DNA from: Acetobacteraceae bacterium
GTDB lineage: Bacteria > Pseudomonadota > Alphaproteobacteria > Acetobacterales > Acetobacteraceae
Assembly: GCA_024280945.1 (NCBI GenBank)
Contig: JAMXLO010000097.1
Coordinates: 1-64,000 of the forward strand
Direction: 5' to 3'
DNA: 64,000 nucleotides
This document shows positions 25,638 through 35,831 of the stretch, in pieces. Numbering within the stretch: position 1 is the stretch's first letter; each line of letters starts with the position of its first letter. The notes below the pieces were generated by a model, which had not been told where the DNA came from, did no database searches, and was given only the letters and a program-made list of their open reading frames with translations. The position numbers and the translations under genes were made by a program.

Positions 25638-28600
25638 ATGAGCGCGTCAGTAGACCAGGAATTGGCAGACCTTCGCCGCGCCAATGCAGAATTGCGGAAC
25701 GAGCGAGATGCCGCGCTGGTGCAGCTGCGAGCGAGCACGGCAACGTTGGCGCGGCGCAACAGCGAATACAGCGAGCGAACCGCTCATCAATCTGCGGTCG
25801 CCGACGTCCTGAAGGCAATGTCTGACTCGCTCGGCGATCCGCAGCCGGTATTCGATCTTATTGTGCAACGGGCGCGGGATCTATGTGACGCTTACGATGC
25901 AACAATCTACGAGTTCGATGGCACGCTGATCCATCATCGTGCGGCGACCGGTGTCAGCGACGATGCCACGGTTCGGAAGCAAGTGGCGGCAACGTACCCG
26001 ATGCCGCCGACTCGCGACAGCCCCGCAGGCCACGCGATCCTGGAGCGTCGGATCATTCGCATCGATGACCTGGAGTCAGAGCCGGGTCTGCACTCGATTT
26101 TTCGGCGCCAAACCGCAAAGTCGGCAGTGATACTGCCACTTTTGCGGGGCGACGTGGCCATGGGCGCACTCTCCATGGGCAGCCGCGAGCGTGGCGGTTT
26201 TTCCGACAGCCAGGTCGCCCTGCTGCGAACCTTCGCCGAGCAGGCGGTGATCGCCATCAGCAGCGCCGGGACTTATCGCGAGTTGCAGACGCGGACTGCC
26301 GCGCTGGCACAGCGGAACACCGAGTATGGTGAGCGGATAGAGCACCAGTCCGCTACCATCGACGTGCTGAAGGCCATGGCGGCGTCGCCTGGTGATGCGC
26401 AGCCGGTGTTCGATCTGATCACTCGGCGCGCAAGGGATCTCTGCAACGCTCCGTCAGTCGTACTCTTTGAATACGATGGCGAGCTTGTCTACCTGCGCTC
26501 AGAATGCGGCACCGTGTCCGGCTCAGGGCGAGACGCGTTCGAGGCCTATAAGCGCCTGTTTCCCATGGTTCCAACGCGCGCATCGATTTCCTGTCGCGCC
26601 ATGCTGGAGCGTCACATCATCCATATACGGGACATGAAAAATGAACCTGGCTTGCTAGGGGTCGTCCGGGATTTACGTCACAGCTCCAACTTGGTCATCC
26701 CACTCATGCGAGGGGATGCTGCAATCGGCGCCGTTTCGCTCTCCAGTTGGGACGTCGGAGGATTCTCCGATAGCCAAGTTGCATTGATGAAGACATTCGC
26801 CGAGCAGGCGGTGATCGCCATCACCAGCGCCGAAACGTATCGCGAGCTTCAGGCACGCACGAGTGATCTTGAGGAGTCGCTCGACTACCAGACCGCGATA
26901 AGCGACGTGTTGCGCGTGATCAGCGGCTCAACTTTCGACCTTGCGCCCGTATTTGGGACTGTTGCGGCGACCGCAGTGCGGCTCTGCCGCGCCCACCAGG
27001 CCGGTATGTACCTGCGTCAAGACGGCGAATATCGCTGGGCCGGCGGCTTTTCTCAACTGCCGGATTACGAAAAGATTGAACGCGAGGTCAGAATCCAGCC
27101 AGGCAGCGGCACGCTGGTCGGTCGCGTGGCACTGGAAGGTCGTGCCGTGCAAATTCTCGACGCCTGGACCGACCCGCTCTACGAGGCAAAAGAAGACGCA
27201 CGGGTGGGGGCCATCCATACGCTGCTGGGCGTGCCGCTGTTGCGCGACGGACAGACCGTCGGGGTCATTGGCATTGGCCGCCAGACGATTGAACCCTTCA
27301 CCGAGCGGCAGATCGAACTCGTCAGCACCTTTGCTGACCAGGCGGTGATCGCCATCGAGAATGCACGGCTGCTCGGCGAATTGCGCGAGGCGCTGGCGCA
27401 GCAGACGGCCACGGCCGAAGTGCTGCAGGTGATCAACACCTCGCCAGGCAACCTGGCACCGGTGTTCGACACGATATTGGAGAAGGCGCACATCGTGTGC
27501 GGAGCAGAGTACGGTGCACTGCTGACCTATGATGGTGAACTCTTCTGGCCGGCGGCGATGCACGGAGATCGTTTGGCCAGTTCCGACAGTTTTCGGCGTG
27601 GTATCCGTCCGGGCTTCGGGTTCAGCAAATTACTGCGCGGTGAACGTCTCCTCCACATACACGATATGGCGGAACTTGCGGCAAAGATGCCCGAAGACCC
27701 CGTTCCCCGAGCGTTGGTCGCGGTTAACGGCGTTCGCACGCAACTTGTTATACCGCTGCGCCGGGACGACAAGCTGCTTGGAGTCATCACGGCAAACCGG
27801 CGAGAGGTTCGTCCCTTCACGGAAAAGGAAATCAGGCTCCTGGAGAACTTCGCTGGCCAGGCCGTCATCGCCATGGAAAATGCGCGCCTGATCACCGAGA
27901 CGCGCGAGGCGCTGGAACAGCAGACTGCAATGGCCGACGTGCTGCAGGTTATCAACGCGTCACCTGGCGATCTCGAGCCTGTGTTCGACGTGATACTCGA
28001 AAAGGCAGTCAGCCTGTGTGAGGCATCTCTCGGCGTCTTGCACCGATACGACGCGGGAGTGATGCTGCCGTTGGCTGCCCGAGGCCCGTCCGACATGACA
28101 GGAGCCGTGCTGCGGACTCCCCTCAAGGTCGATCTGGGCACCGCCGTCGAACGCCTGCTGCATGGCGAGAGTGTGGTCCACATCGCAGATGTCACCGACA
28201 CCGAAACATACCGCGCAGGTGTGCCTTCACGACTGAAGCTTGTCGAGATGACGAGCGCGCGCACCGCACTCTGGGTGGCCCTGCGCAAAGACGCTTCGTT
28301 CATCGGCACGCTGGTCATCTACCGCACCGAAGTTCGCCCCTTCTCTGCCAAGGAAGTCGCTCTGGTAGAAAACTTCGCCGCCCAGGCGGTGATCGCGATG
28401 GAGAATGCGCGACTGCTTGATGAGCTTCGCGCCCGCACCGCAGAACTCGCTAGGCGCAACAGCGAATACGGCGAGCGTATCGAGCATCAGTCCGCGACGA
28501 TCGACGTGCTCAAGGCGATGTCTGCCTCGCCCGGTGATGCACACCCAGTTTTCCGGCTGATCGTAGAGCGGGCACGGACGTTCTGCGACGCCGATGGCGC

Positions 28601-30353
28601 GACTCTTGCCCTGCTCGACAGCGACACACTGCACCTACAGGCGTATACTGGATTTTTCGACTTGGACTACGAGGCACAGTTTCCGCGGCCGGTCAGCAGG
28701 ACAACGATGTTCGGCCGAGCGATCCTTGCGCGTGATGTCGTGCAGACAGCAGACGTGTCAGTCGATCCCAACCACTACATGAGCGGGAGGACCCAGCGCG
28801 CGATCATTGCGGTGCCACTGCTTCGCGCCGGCGCGCCGATCGGCGCTATCGCCATAGGACGAGGCAAGCCGGGGGAATTTTCCGCAACCGAGGTGGAACT
28901 CCTGCGGACATTTGCCGAGCAGGCGGTCATCGCGATCAGCAGCGCAGAGACGTTCGAAGAGCTGCAGCGCCGCACCGGTGAACTGACCCGCTCGGTCGGT
29001 GAACTCCGGGCACTTGAGGAGGTCCTGCGCGCTGTCAACTCCTCGCTCGACCTCGACACCGTGCTCGCCACGATCATCAGCCGCGCCGTACAACTTTCGA
29101 GCGCCGATGAAGGCACGATCTACGAATTCGACGATGCGCAGGGCGTATTCGTGCCAAAATCCGGCTACGGCATGAGCACCGAATGGCTCGCGCAATTGCG
29201 CGACCGGCGGATTCGTATCGGCGAGACCCCGCTCGGCCGCAGCGCGGCGGCTCGGGCGACGCTGCACATCGCGGATCTGGCGGAAGAGCCGGACGACGAG
29301 TCGAAGCACGAGCTCATGGCGCGCGGTGTTCGCGCGATGCTCGCCGTACCGCTGCTGAAAGAAGACAAGGTCATCGGCGGCCTGGTGATCCGTCGCTACA
29401 CCGCAGGCGGGTTCAGCGCCTCGACCGCCACGTTGCTGCAAACTTTCGCCGGCCAGTGCGTGTTGGCGATCGAGAATGCGCGCCTGTTCCGTGACGCGGA
29501 ACGCGAGCGCGCCGCTGCCGAAACCGCGCTGGCAGATCTGCGCCGCGCCCAGGACCGGCTGGTGCAGTCGGAAAAGATGGCCTCGCTCGGCCAGCTCACC
29601 GCCGGGATTGCGCACGAGATCAAGAACCCGCTCAACTTCGTCAACAACTTCGCCGAGCTCTCGGTCGATCTGTTGGACGAGCTGCAGGACGCGGTAACCA
29701 GCAATCTGGCGACTGAGACAGACGAAATCGCTACCTTGCTCAAAAGCAACCTGGCGAGAATCGTCGAGCACGGCAGGCGGGCGGACAGCATCGTGAAGAA
29801 TATGCTGCTGCATTCACGCTCCGGACCCAGCGAACACCGCCTGATCGACCTTAACGGTGTGGTCGAGGAGGCACTGAACCTTGCATACCACGGCGCACGA
29901 GCGGAGACGCCCGGATTCAACATCACCATGAGAAACCAGCTCGACCCGGCTGCCGGCATGGTCGAGATGTTTCCGCAGGATTTTACCCGTGTGATGCTGA
30001 ACCTGATAGCAAACGGGTTTTACGCTGCGCGGCAGCGCGCGGCGCAGAACGGAGATGGCGCCCTCGAGCCTACGCTGACATTGATTACACATGATCTAGG
30101 TGATCAGGTGGAAATCCGCGTGCGTGATAACGGCACCGGCATCCCAGGTGACGTGCGCGACAAGATCTTCGAGCCTTTCTTTACCACCAAGCCTGCCGGC
30201 GAGGGCACTGGGCTCGGCTTGTCGCTAAGCTACGACATCGTGGTCAAACAACATGGGGGGCAATTCATCGTGGACAGCCGTCCAAACGAATTCACCGAGT
30301 TTCGCATTGTGCTTCCCCGCCGTTTGGCGACGAACGGAGGAGACAGCGCATGA
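25638..30353 (+). CDS. Histidine kinase with seven tandem GAF domains
   Basis: About 1571 residues from the ATG at 25638, with a G-rich sequence just upstream. After a short coiled coil, seven GAF units start near residues 53, 236, 415, 586, 760, 949 and 1125. Six are introduced by a repeated phrase of the type [12 protein letters not shown] or [12 protein letters not shown], and each ends in an FAEQAVIAI-like strand. The kinase core follows: H-box [20 protein letters not shown] with phospho-acceptor His1326, N-box [14 protein letters not shown]1 [12 protein letters not shown]-box FEPFFTTKP and G2 GTGLGLSLS. There are no membrane segments, so it is a cytoplasmic sensor. The GAF ligands are unknown. 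It overlaps the receiver gene by 4 bp, which makes that protein its likely partner. Confidence 0.93.
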   Translation: MSASVDQELADLRRANAELRNERDAALVQLRASTATLARRNSEYSERTAHQSAVADVLKAMSDSLGDPQPVFDLIVQRARDLCDAYDATIYEFDGTLIHHRAATGVSDDATVRKQVAATYPMPPTRDSPAGHAILERRIIRIDDLESEPGLHSIFRRQTAKSAVILPLLRGDVAMGALSMGSRERGGFSDSQVALLRTFAEQAVIAISSAGTYRELQTRTAALAQRNTEYGERIEHQSATIDVLKAMAASPGDAQPVFDLITRRARDLCNAPSVVLFEYDGELVYLRSECGTVSGSGRDAFEAYKRLFPMVPTRASISCRAMLERHIIHIRDMKNEPGLLGVVRDLRHSSNLVIPLMRGDAAIGAVSLSSWDVGGFSDSQVALMKTFAEQAVIAITSAETYRELQARTSDLEESLDYQTAISDVLRVISGSTFDLAPVFGTVAATAVRLCRAHQAGMYLRQDGEYRWAGGFSQLPDYEKIEREVRIQPGSGTLVGRVALEGRAVQILDAWTDPLYEAKEDARVGAIHTLLGVPLLRDGQTVGVIGIGRQTIEPFTERQIELVSTFADQAVIAIENARLLGELREALAQQTATAEVLQVINTSPGNLAPVFDTILEKAHIVCGAEYGALLTYDGELFWPAAMHGDRLASSDSFRRGIRPGFGFSKLLRGERLLHIHDMAELAAKMPEDPVPRALVAVNGVRTQLVIPLRRDDKLLGVITANRREVRPFTEKEIRLLENFAGQAVIAMENARLITETREALEQQTAMADVLQVINASPGDLEPVFDVILEKAVSLCEASLGVLHRYDAGVMLPLAARGPSDMTGAVLRTPLKVDLGTAVERLLHGESVVHIADVTDTETYRAGVPSRLKLVEMTSARTALWVALRKDASFIGTLVIYRTEVRPFSAKEVALVENFAAQAVIAMENARLLDELRARTAELARRNSEYGERIEHQSATIDVLKAMSASPGDAHPVFRLIVERARTFCDADGATLALLDSDTLHLQAYTGFFDLDYEAQFPRPVSRTTMFGRAILARDVVQTADVSVDPNHYMSGRTQRAIIAVPLLRAGAPIGAIAIGRGKPGEFSATEVELLRTFAEQAVIAISSAETFEELQRRTGELTRSVGELRALEEVLRAVNSSLDLDTVLATIISRAVQLSSADEGTIYEFDDAQGVFVPKSGYGMSTEWLAQLRDRRIRIGETPLGRSAAARATLHIADLAEEPDDESKHELMARGVRAMLAVPLLKEDKVIGGLVIRRYTAGGFSASTATLLQTFAGQCVLAIENARLFRDAERERAAAETALADLRRAQDRLVQSEKMASLGQLTAGIAHEIKNPLNFVNNFAELSVDLLDELQDAVTSNLATETDEIATLLKSNLARIVEHGRRADSIVKNMLLHSRSGPSEHRLIDLNGVVEEALNLAYHGARAETPGFNITMRNQLDPAAGMVEMFPQDFTRVMLNLIANGFYAARQRAAQNGDGALEPTLTLITHDLGDQVEIRVRDNGTGIPGDVRDKIFEPFFTTKPAGEGTGLGLSLSYDIVVKQHGGQFIVDSRPNEFTEFRIVLPRRLATNGGDSA

Positions 30354-30748
30354 TCGTCAGGGTGCTGGTGGTAGATGACGAACCCGATGTGGAAGCACTG
30401 TTTCGGCAGCAGTTCCGCCGAGAGGTGCGGCAAGGCGTGTATCTCCTCGACTTCGCGCTGTCCGGCGAGGAGGCGCTGAACAAGCTTGATGGCTGCATCG
30501 GACAGCAGATCATCCTGTTGGTATCCGACATCAATATGCCCGGGATGAACGGGCTGGATCTGATCCCTAAGGTTAAGGCGCGTCGCCCTGACCTCCCGGT
30601 ATTCATGATCTCGGCCTATGGCGATCCCGACAGGGTCCGGACGGCAATGGAGCGGGGCGCCAGCAAATTCCTCACCAAGCCGGTAGACTTCCCGCAACTG
30701 AAGCGGGACGTGTCACGTGTCGTTGCCGATGCCACGGCCAGCGGATGA
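30350..30748 (+). CDS. CheY-like single-domain response regulator
   Basis: A 132-residue receiver with all phosphotransfer residues: the acidic pair in [14 protein letters not shown], the phospho-acceptor Asp in [13 protein letters not shown], Thr/Ser in FMISAYGD and Lys in [12 protein letters not shown]. There is no output domain, so it acts by protein interaction or as a phosphate shuttle. It overlaps the kinase stop and the next gene's start by 4 bp each (ATGA), a fully coupled three-gene operon. Confidence 0.93.
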   Translation: MIVRVLVVDDEPDVEALFRQQFRREVRQGVYLLDFALSGEEALNKLDGCIGQQIILLVSDINMPGMNGLDLIPKVKARRPDLPVFMISAYGDPDRVRTAMERGASKFLTKPVDFPQLKRDVSRVVADATASG

Positions 30749-31995
30749 CGGCTCGAATTCTCGTTGTCGACGACGAACCTGATCTGGAACTGCTGATCCT
30801 TCAGCGGTTCCGGCGGCAGATTCGTGACGATGAGTTCAGTTTCACCTTCGCCGATGACGGCGTGAACGCGCTCGCCAAGCTCGATGCCGATCCAGACATC
30901 GATATGTTGTTGTGCGACATCAACATGCCGCGGATGGATGGACTTACCCTACTCGGCCGGCTGCAGGAACGCGAAGGCCATCCAGCGACGGTGATCGTCT
31001 CGGCTTATGGCGACATGGCGAACATTCGCACCGCGATGAATCGCGGCGCTTTCGACTTTGTCACCAAGCCGATCGATTTTGCCGATCTGGAAGCCACCAT
31101 CGCGAAGACCCTGCGCAACCTGGAGATCACGCGCGGATATCAGCGGCGCCAGCAGGAGGCGGAACGCGCGCGGGCGCAGCTCTCACGGCACTTTTCACCA
31201 AGGCTCGCCGACCTGCTCGCTGCCGAAGCCGAGCACATGAAGCTCGATGCGCAATGGCGGGACATCACGTCGATGTTTACGGACATCGCCAGCTTTACCT
31301 CGCTGGCCGAAGTACTGCCGCCCGACACCATGGGACCGCTCGTCAACGAATATCTGACGGGCATGACGGAAATCGTGTTTGAAAATGGCGGTACGCTGAT
31401 GAACATCGTCGGCGATGCGCTCATCATGATGTTCGGTGCGCCCGCCGACCAGCCAGACCATGCCGAGCGCGCTGTAGCCTGCGCGCTGTCGCTCGATGCC
31501 TACGCCGGCGCCTTCCGAGCACGGTGGGGCGACAAGGGAGTGCCGATCGGCGTGACCCGCATCGGAATCAACTCGGGACCGGCACTGGTCGGCAATTTCG
31601 GCGGAGGTGGGTTCTTCAACTACGCAGCCTATGGCGACACTCTCAGCATCGCCGCGCGCCTGGAGACGGCAAACAAGCAACTTGGCACGCGCATTTGCGT
31701 CAGCGACAGTGTGGTGCAGCGGATCCCGGGCTTCCGCGGTCGTCCCGTCGGTCACGTGACGCTGCGTGGCCGCAGTGAAGCATTGACGGCACATGAGCCG
31801 CTGACAGAGGAGCGGCATGCCGATCCGCTGACATGCGAATATCGGGCCGCCTACGCCAAGATCGAAGCATGCGACCCGGCCGCGCTGTCCTCCTTCGCCG
31901 CCCTGCTTGGACGCGACAGCAACGATGGCCTGGTAAGCTTCCATTTGAAGCGGCTGCTTGCCGGTGCTACCGGCATTGCGGTGGCACTCGACTGA
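30745..31995 (+). CDS. Response regulator with class III nucleotidyl cyclase output domain
   Basis: A 416-residue protein. The N-terminal receiver (about 1-122) has [11 protein letters not shown], phospho-acceptor in [12 protein letters not shown] and [13 protein letters not shown] coiled-coil-like linker (about 125-165) leads to a class III cyclase domain (about 170-350). The two metal-binding aspartates are present, Asp180 ([10 protein letters not shown]) and Asp224 ([14 protein letters not shown]), and so is the transition-state Arg305. At the usual Asn position the sequence has Ser301 ([11 protein letters not shown]), and the purine-contact position is Ala294. It may therefore have altered or no cyclase activity. 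It is the third gene of the kinase operon. Confidence 0.9.
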   Translation: MTARILVVDDEPDLELLILQRFRRQIRDDEFSFTFADDGVNALAKLDADPDIDMLLCDINMPRMDGLTLLGRLQEREGHPATVIVSAYGDMANIRTAMNRGAFDFVTKPIDFADLEATIAKTLRNLEITRGYQRRQQEAERARAQLSRHFSPRLADLLAAEAEHMKLDAQWRDITSMFTDIASFTSLAEVLPPDTMGPLVNEYLTGMTEIVFENGGTLMNIVGDALIMMFGAPADQPDHAERAVACALSLDAYAGAFRARWGDKGVPIGVTRIGINSGPALVGNFGGGGFFNYAAYGDTLSIAARLETANKQLGTRICVSDSVVQRIPGFRGRPVGHVTLRGRSEALTAHEPLTEERHADPLTCEYRAAYAKIEACDPAALSSFAALLGRDSNDGLVSFHLKRLLAGATGIAVALD

Positions 31996-32007
31996 GATGG
32001 CGTCCTA

Positions 32008-33801
32008 TCAGTGGTCGAAATGCAGGCGCATAATGGTCTGATCGTCGCGTTCGCTGGCACGTATCCGATCCGCATAGCTCCTGATCAGAAAACCGGCGAG
32101 CTGCCGATGCCCCTCCTCCAGTTCTACGATCTCCTCATGGCTCGGCTGCTGCTCCGGGAACTCCAGGGCCTTGCCTTTGTAGCTGATCACCACGTCGATC
32201 ACGAACTCATCGAAGCCAATTTCCAACCTGATTGCTCCGCCCGAGTCGCACAGGCCGACGACCGAATCTATGGTCTGCTGCACCGCGAATTCGATCCGGC
32301 TGATCACGTCACGCCGCGCGCCCCAGATGCCGGCGTTGCGCTCGATGAAGTTGGTGATCTCCTGACTATCCGGGCTGGCGGGATCTACGGTGATCTCCAC
32401 CTTTCGGCGAATACCGATGCGGAATACGGAATTGAGTAGCAGTGCAACCAGCGTCGCCAAAACCAGCGGTGACGTCACCAGCGGCTGCGCCCAGTTCGGC
32501 GCGTTCGCGAATGCCGCCGGGTTTACCGTGACGGCGTAGAACGACAGAATTCCCATACCGACAACAAGTGTGCGGCGGCTGTCGAGGACGCGGCTGGAAA
32601 TGATCTGCACGCCGCTGATCATGATGAATACCGCCGTGAAGATCATTGCCGCCGCCATCACGGGCCGCGGCATGATCGCAAGCGCGCCGATCAGCATCGG
32701 CTGTACTGCCACGGCAGCAAGTATCAGCGCGACGGCAAAACCAATCACGCGGGTCGCAACGCCGGTCGCGGCGACCAGGCCAACGTTGGCGCTGGAGACC
32801 GTGAGCCCATAAGTACCGAACAGGCCCGCCACGATCGCAGCGATGCCGTCGCCAAGGATGCCGCGCCCGATCGACGACATGTCGGGCCGAACCCATTCGG
32901 CGTCGGTCAGTCGCTGGTACGTCGTCAGGACCGCCGTCGAGTTCATCGCCGCGGCCAGGCCGGTGATTGCAAAGGGCACAATCAGCGACCAGTCGAATTT
33001 CCAGCTGATACCCGACAGGCGGGGAACGGCGAACAGCGGGCGATCAAGCAGGCCAGCGAAGTCGTCCGACGTGAGCAGGCCGACGAAACCGGCGACGAGA
33101 TATCCGACGACCATTCCGATCAGGATGCAGAACAGCCGCAAGCGTCCCTTGTTCCAGATATTGAGGCCGGTCATGACCGCGAGCGCGCATCCGCCGACGA
33201 TTTCGTCGGGCCCGGCAAGTGCGCCGGAGGGGCTGTCCTGCAGCAGGGTGCGCACCGCGGCCAGGGCGATGATGTTGCCGACCAGAAAGATCACCAGGCC
33301 GGCGGACTCGGGCGGAATGAACGGCCGCAAACGCGACCATGCGCGTGACAGAATGATCTCGATAAGGCCGGCGAAGATGGTCATGCCCCATACCAGAGGC
33401 AGACCGCCAAGCTTCACCGCTTGCAACGACGGTGCGAGATAGACGCCTGTGAAGATTGCCGGCGCCAACATGCGACTGCCGATTGGGCCGGCGGGCAGGG
33501 CCTGCAGCAGTACCGCCACGGCCAACACCAGGAATCCCAACTGCAGGACATTGCTCAGTTGATCGGCAGGCAGCATGGCCTGGCGCGCGATGATTAGCGG
33601 ATAGACCATGAAGATCGCGCAAACGCCGACGTGCTGAGCCGCACTCACCCAGGTGACGACGGCCGGCGGCCGCTCCTCCAGGCCATAGCTCAGTGCCGCC
33701 GGCTTCTTTATCCCGCTACGACCTGCCGCAGGTGCAACCAAGCGCCCGATACGGGCACGCCAGCTATCAAAATAGCCAATCGGCGCCAGCCTACCGGGCA
33801 T
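32008..33801 (-). CDS. NCS2-type xanthine/uracil permease fused to an ATPase-like C-terminal domain
   Basis: A 597-residue protein. Residues about 45-465 form a nucleobase-ascorbate (NCS2/SLC23) transporter: many membrane helices, LAPAIFTGVYLAPSLQAVK, FIPPESAGLVIFLVGNII, GLAAAMNSTAVLTTYQRLTD and GTYGLTVSSANVGLVAATGV. The last 120 residues (about 475-597) are soluble and resemble an anti-sigma-type HATPase: DVISRIEFAVQQTIDSVVGL at the N-box position, EIGFDEFVIDVVISYKGKAL, and a late GHRQLAGFLIRSYADRI. The N-box Asn and G1 Asp of active ATPases are not seen, so it may only bind ligand. It lies tail-to-tail with the kinase-cyclase operon, 12 bp apart. Confidence 0.85.
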   Translation of the reverse strand: MPGRLAPIGYFDSWRARIGRLVAPAAGRSGIKKPAALSYGLEERPPAVVTWVSAAQHVGVCAIFMVYPLIIARQAMLPADQLSNVLQLGFLVLAVAVLLQALPAGPIGSRMLAPAIFTGVYLAPSLQAVKLGGLPLVWGMTIFAGLIEIILSRAWSRLRPFIPPESAGLVIFLVGNIIALAAVRTLLQDSPSGALAGPDEIVGGCALAVMTGLNIWNKGRLRLFCILIGMVVGYLVAGFVGLLTSDDFAGLLDRPLFAVPRLSGISWKFDWSLIVPFAITGLAAAMNSTAVLTTYQRLTDAEWVRPDMSSIGRGILGDGIAAIVAGLFGTYGLTVSSANVGLVAATGVATRVIGFAVALILAAVAVQPMLIGALAIMPRPVMAAAMIFTAVFIMISGVQIISSRVLDSRRTLVVGMGILSFYAVTVNPAAFANAPNWAQPLVTSPLVLATLVALLLNSVFRIGIRRKVEITVDPASPDSQEITNFIERNAGIWGARRDVISRIEFAVQQTIDSVVGLCDSGGAIRLEIGFDEFVIDVVISYKGKALEFPEQQPSHEEIVELEEGHRQLAGFLIRSYADRIRASERDDQTIMRLHFDH

Positions 33802-33884
33802 CGAGACGCGCCCCCACGGTTGCGAAACTGCTTATTGCGAATAGTCGCGCGCGGCCTCGATCGGCTGCAAGTAAACCTGCAGTG

Positions 33885-34832
33885 TCAGCCGATGGGCGAG
33901 CGTCCCGCCCTCGCAAAAGCCGCCGCAAATCGGCGCAATCCGGCCCACTGCTGGGCGAAATAGGAGCCGCTGGCCAGCGCTTCCTCGCCAGTCGGATCGC
34001 CCGTTGCCACGTAGTCGCGACCGAAATCAGCCGTGCCGAACAGCATATCCCACCAGGGCAGCACGGCCCCGTAGTTGCAGCTTCGCTGGCCGGCGGCCAG
34101 CAGCCCGTGATGCGCCCGGTGAAAGCGCGGCGAGATCAGCAACCGCTCGCCTGCTGTACCGAACCAGACTCGCGCGTTGGCGTGCGACAGGCTCTCAAGG
34201 AACCGCAACAACAAGACCAGCAGCGGGAACTGCAACGGTGGCACGCCGATCGCCAGTGCAATAGCACCAAACCACAGCGCCGCTATCAGATCATCCAGCA
34301 CGTGATTGCGGTCATCCGACCAGAACGTCATCTGCCGTTGCGCGTGGTGCAGTGAGTGCAATGCCCACCACCAACGGAACATGTGCGACAGCCGATGCCG
34401 CCAATAGTCGGCACAATCCAGAATGATGGCATAGATGATGAAGGTCAGCACCGGCTGGTCGAGCAGGAACGGCAGCAGCCGCTCCAGTGTCGGCGGCACA
34501 AACCCGTGGTCGGCAAGGAACCCGTTCAGCGCCACCTGTGCGTGGTAGAACAGCACGAAGGTGAACAGCGGCAGCACGCCGACGCGCGAAATCACCGTGT
34601 ACAGCACGTCCACTGTTACAGCGCGCGTATCCGGCCAGCGTTCGACCGGCCGCCAGCGCTCCAGCGGCATGCAGACAGCGAAGGTTATCGCCACCTGCAC
34701 CGCGCCGTACACCGCAAACAACGCCCAGCCGTAAGATACGTCCTCCCATTGCATCAAGCCGAGAAGATACAGCAGCGGCAGCAGCAGATGCTCCTGCAGC
34801 CAGCCGGCGGCAAGGTCGAACGCATCGCCCAT
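33885..34832 (-). CDS. Sterol desaturase/fatty-acid hydroxylase family protein
   Basis: About 315 residues from the ATG at 34832, which shares one base with the upstream TGA (TGATG); the longer frame lies inside the YVTN gene. It is an integral membrane di-iron enzyme with the expected histidine boxes: HRLSH (in DYWRHRLSHMF), HSLHH and HRAHH. Four or so hydrophobic segments surround these. Members hydroxylate or desaturate lipids or carotenoids; the substrate cannot be inferred. It is coupled to the YVTN gene and precedes the NCS2 permease gene by 83 bp. Confidence 0.87.
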   Translation of the reverse strand: MGDAFDLAAGWLQEHLLLPLLYLLGLMQWEDVSYGWALFAVYGAVQVAITFAVCMPLERWRPVERWPDTRAVTVDVLYTVISRVGVLPLFTFVLFYHAQVALNGFLADHGFVPPTLERLLPFLLDQPVLTFIIYAIILDCADYWRHRLSHMFRWWWALHSLHHAQRQMTFWSDDRNHVLDDLIAALWFGAIALAIGVPPLQFPLLVLLLRFLESLSHANARVWFGTAGERLLISPRFHRAHHGLLAAGQRSCNYGAVLPWWDMLFGTADFGRDYVATGDPTGEEALASGSYFAQQWAGLRRFAAAFARAGRSPIG

Positions 34833-35800
34833 CAGCGCGCGGCGACGCTCGCTGCCGCGATGCCCTTCGGGCTGAGAAACAGCCCGTGTGGCGAACGGCC
34901 AACGTCGACGGTTTCGTATTCGCCCGTCTTCGGATCCAGCACCGCCACCTTTTCGGCGAAGCGCCGGGTGATCCACAGCTTGCCGTCAGGCGCAAACGCG
35001 ATGTCGTCGGGACCGCCGGCAATCGCATAGCTGCGGATCGGTGCCAGCGTCGACGCATCGAGCGACGTGGTGGTTCCGCCAACGCGGTTGTTTACCCAGA
35101 TAACCTTGTGGTCGGGGGACACGAACAGATTGTGCGCGCCTTTACCGGTGTGGATACGTTCGGTGACATGCCCGTCGGCTGGATCGACCACCGCGACATA
35201 ATCGGTGCCCATGTCGGCAACCAATACCTTGCCATTGTGCCACAGCACGCCGGCTGGCGTCTTGCCGACCTTCGCCGTCCACGCCACGGTCAGTCGGTTC
35301 AGGTCGATCGCCACCATGCTGTCGCTGCCTTGCAGGCTGACGAACACGCGCGAGGAATCCGGCGCATAATCCAAGTGGCTCGGCATCGAGGCTATCGGGA
35401 ACCGCTTCAGCAACTGCATCGACGCTGCGTTGTAGACATCGACCTGGTTGCGCGCGAGGCCATTCACGACCAGGAACTTGCCGTTCGGGCTGAAACCCAG
35501 CTGGTAGGGATCCGGAACTGGCATACGTTTCTGCAAAGCCGCCGTCAGGGGATCGAAGAACAGCATTTCGTTGCCTACCGTATCACCAACCAGCAGGCTC
35601 TTGCCGTCCGGACTGAGCGCGCAATGGTGCGGCTCGCGCAGCAGCGGAATACGCCCCATCTCCTTCAACGACGACATATCGACGAGGCTGATCGAGGCCC
35701 CCCCCGAGTTGATGATAAAGGCGAGCCCGGACGCAGCGGCCGGCAGTGCGCTGAGCAGCAGCAACCACAACGCGAGGCCAACGGCACGAGGGATTTGCAT
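34832..35800 (-). CDS. Secreted YVTN/beta-propeller repeat protein
   Basis: A 322-residue exported protein with a Sec signal (LALWLLLLSALPAAASG, cleavage near residue 24). Repeated blades read ALSPDGKSLLVGDT, GFSPNGKFLVVNG, DYAPDSSRVFVSLQ, AFAPDGKLWITRR and FLSPKGI, as in cytochrome-cd1-like/YVTN propellers. No haem-binding CxxCH is present, so it is not a nitrite reductase. A binding or scaffolding role in the periplasm is likely. It lies 31 bp downstream of the O-antigen-ligase-like gene and is coupled to the desaturase gene. Confidence 0.85.
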   Translation of the reverse strand: MQIPRAVGLALWLLLLSALPAAASGLAFIINSGGASISLVDMSSLKEMGRIPLLREPHHCALSPDGKSLLVGDTVGNEMLFFDPLTAALQKRMPVPDPYQLGFSPNGKFLVVNGLARNQVDVYNAASMQLLKRFPIASMPSHLDYAPDSSRVFVSLQGSDSMVAIDLNRLTVAWTAKVGKTPAGVLWHNGKVLVADMGTDYVAVVDPADGHVTERIHTGKGAHNLFVSPDHKVIWVNNRVGGTTTSLDASTLAPIRSYAIAGGPDDIAFAPDGKLWITRRFAEKVAVLDPKTGEYETVDVGRSPHGLFLSPKGIAAASVAAR

Positions 35801-35831
35801 GCGGCATGGCTCCGGAGATCCAGGCGCGTGC

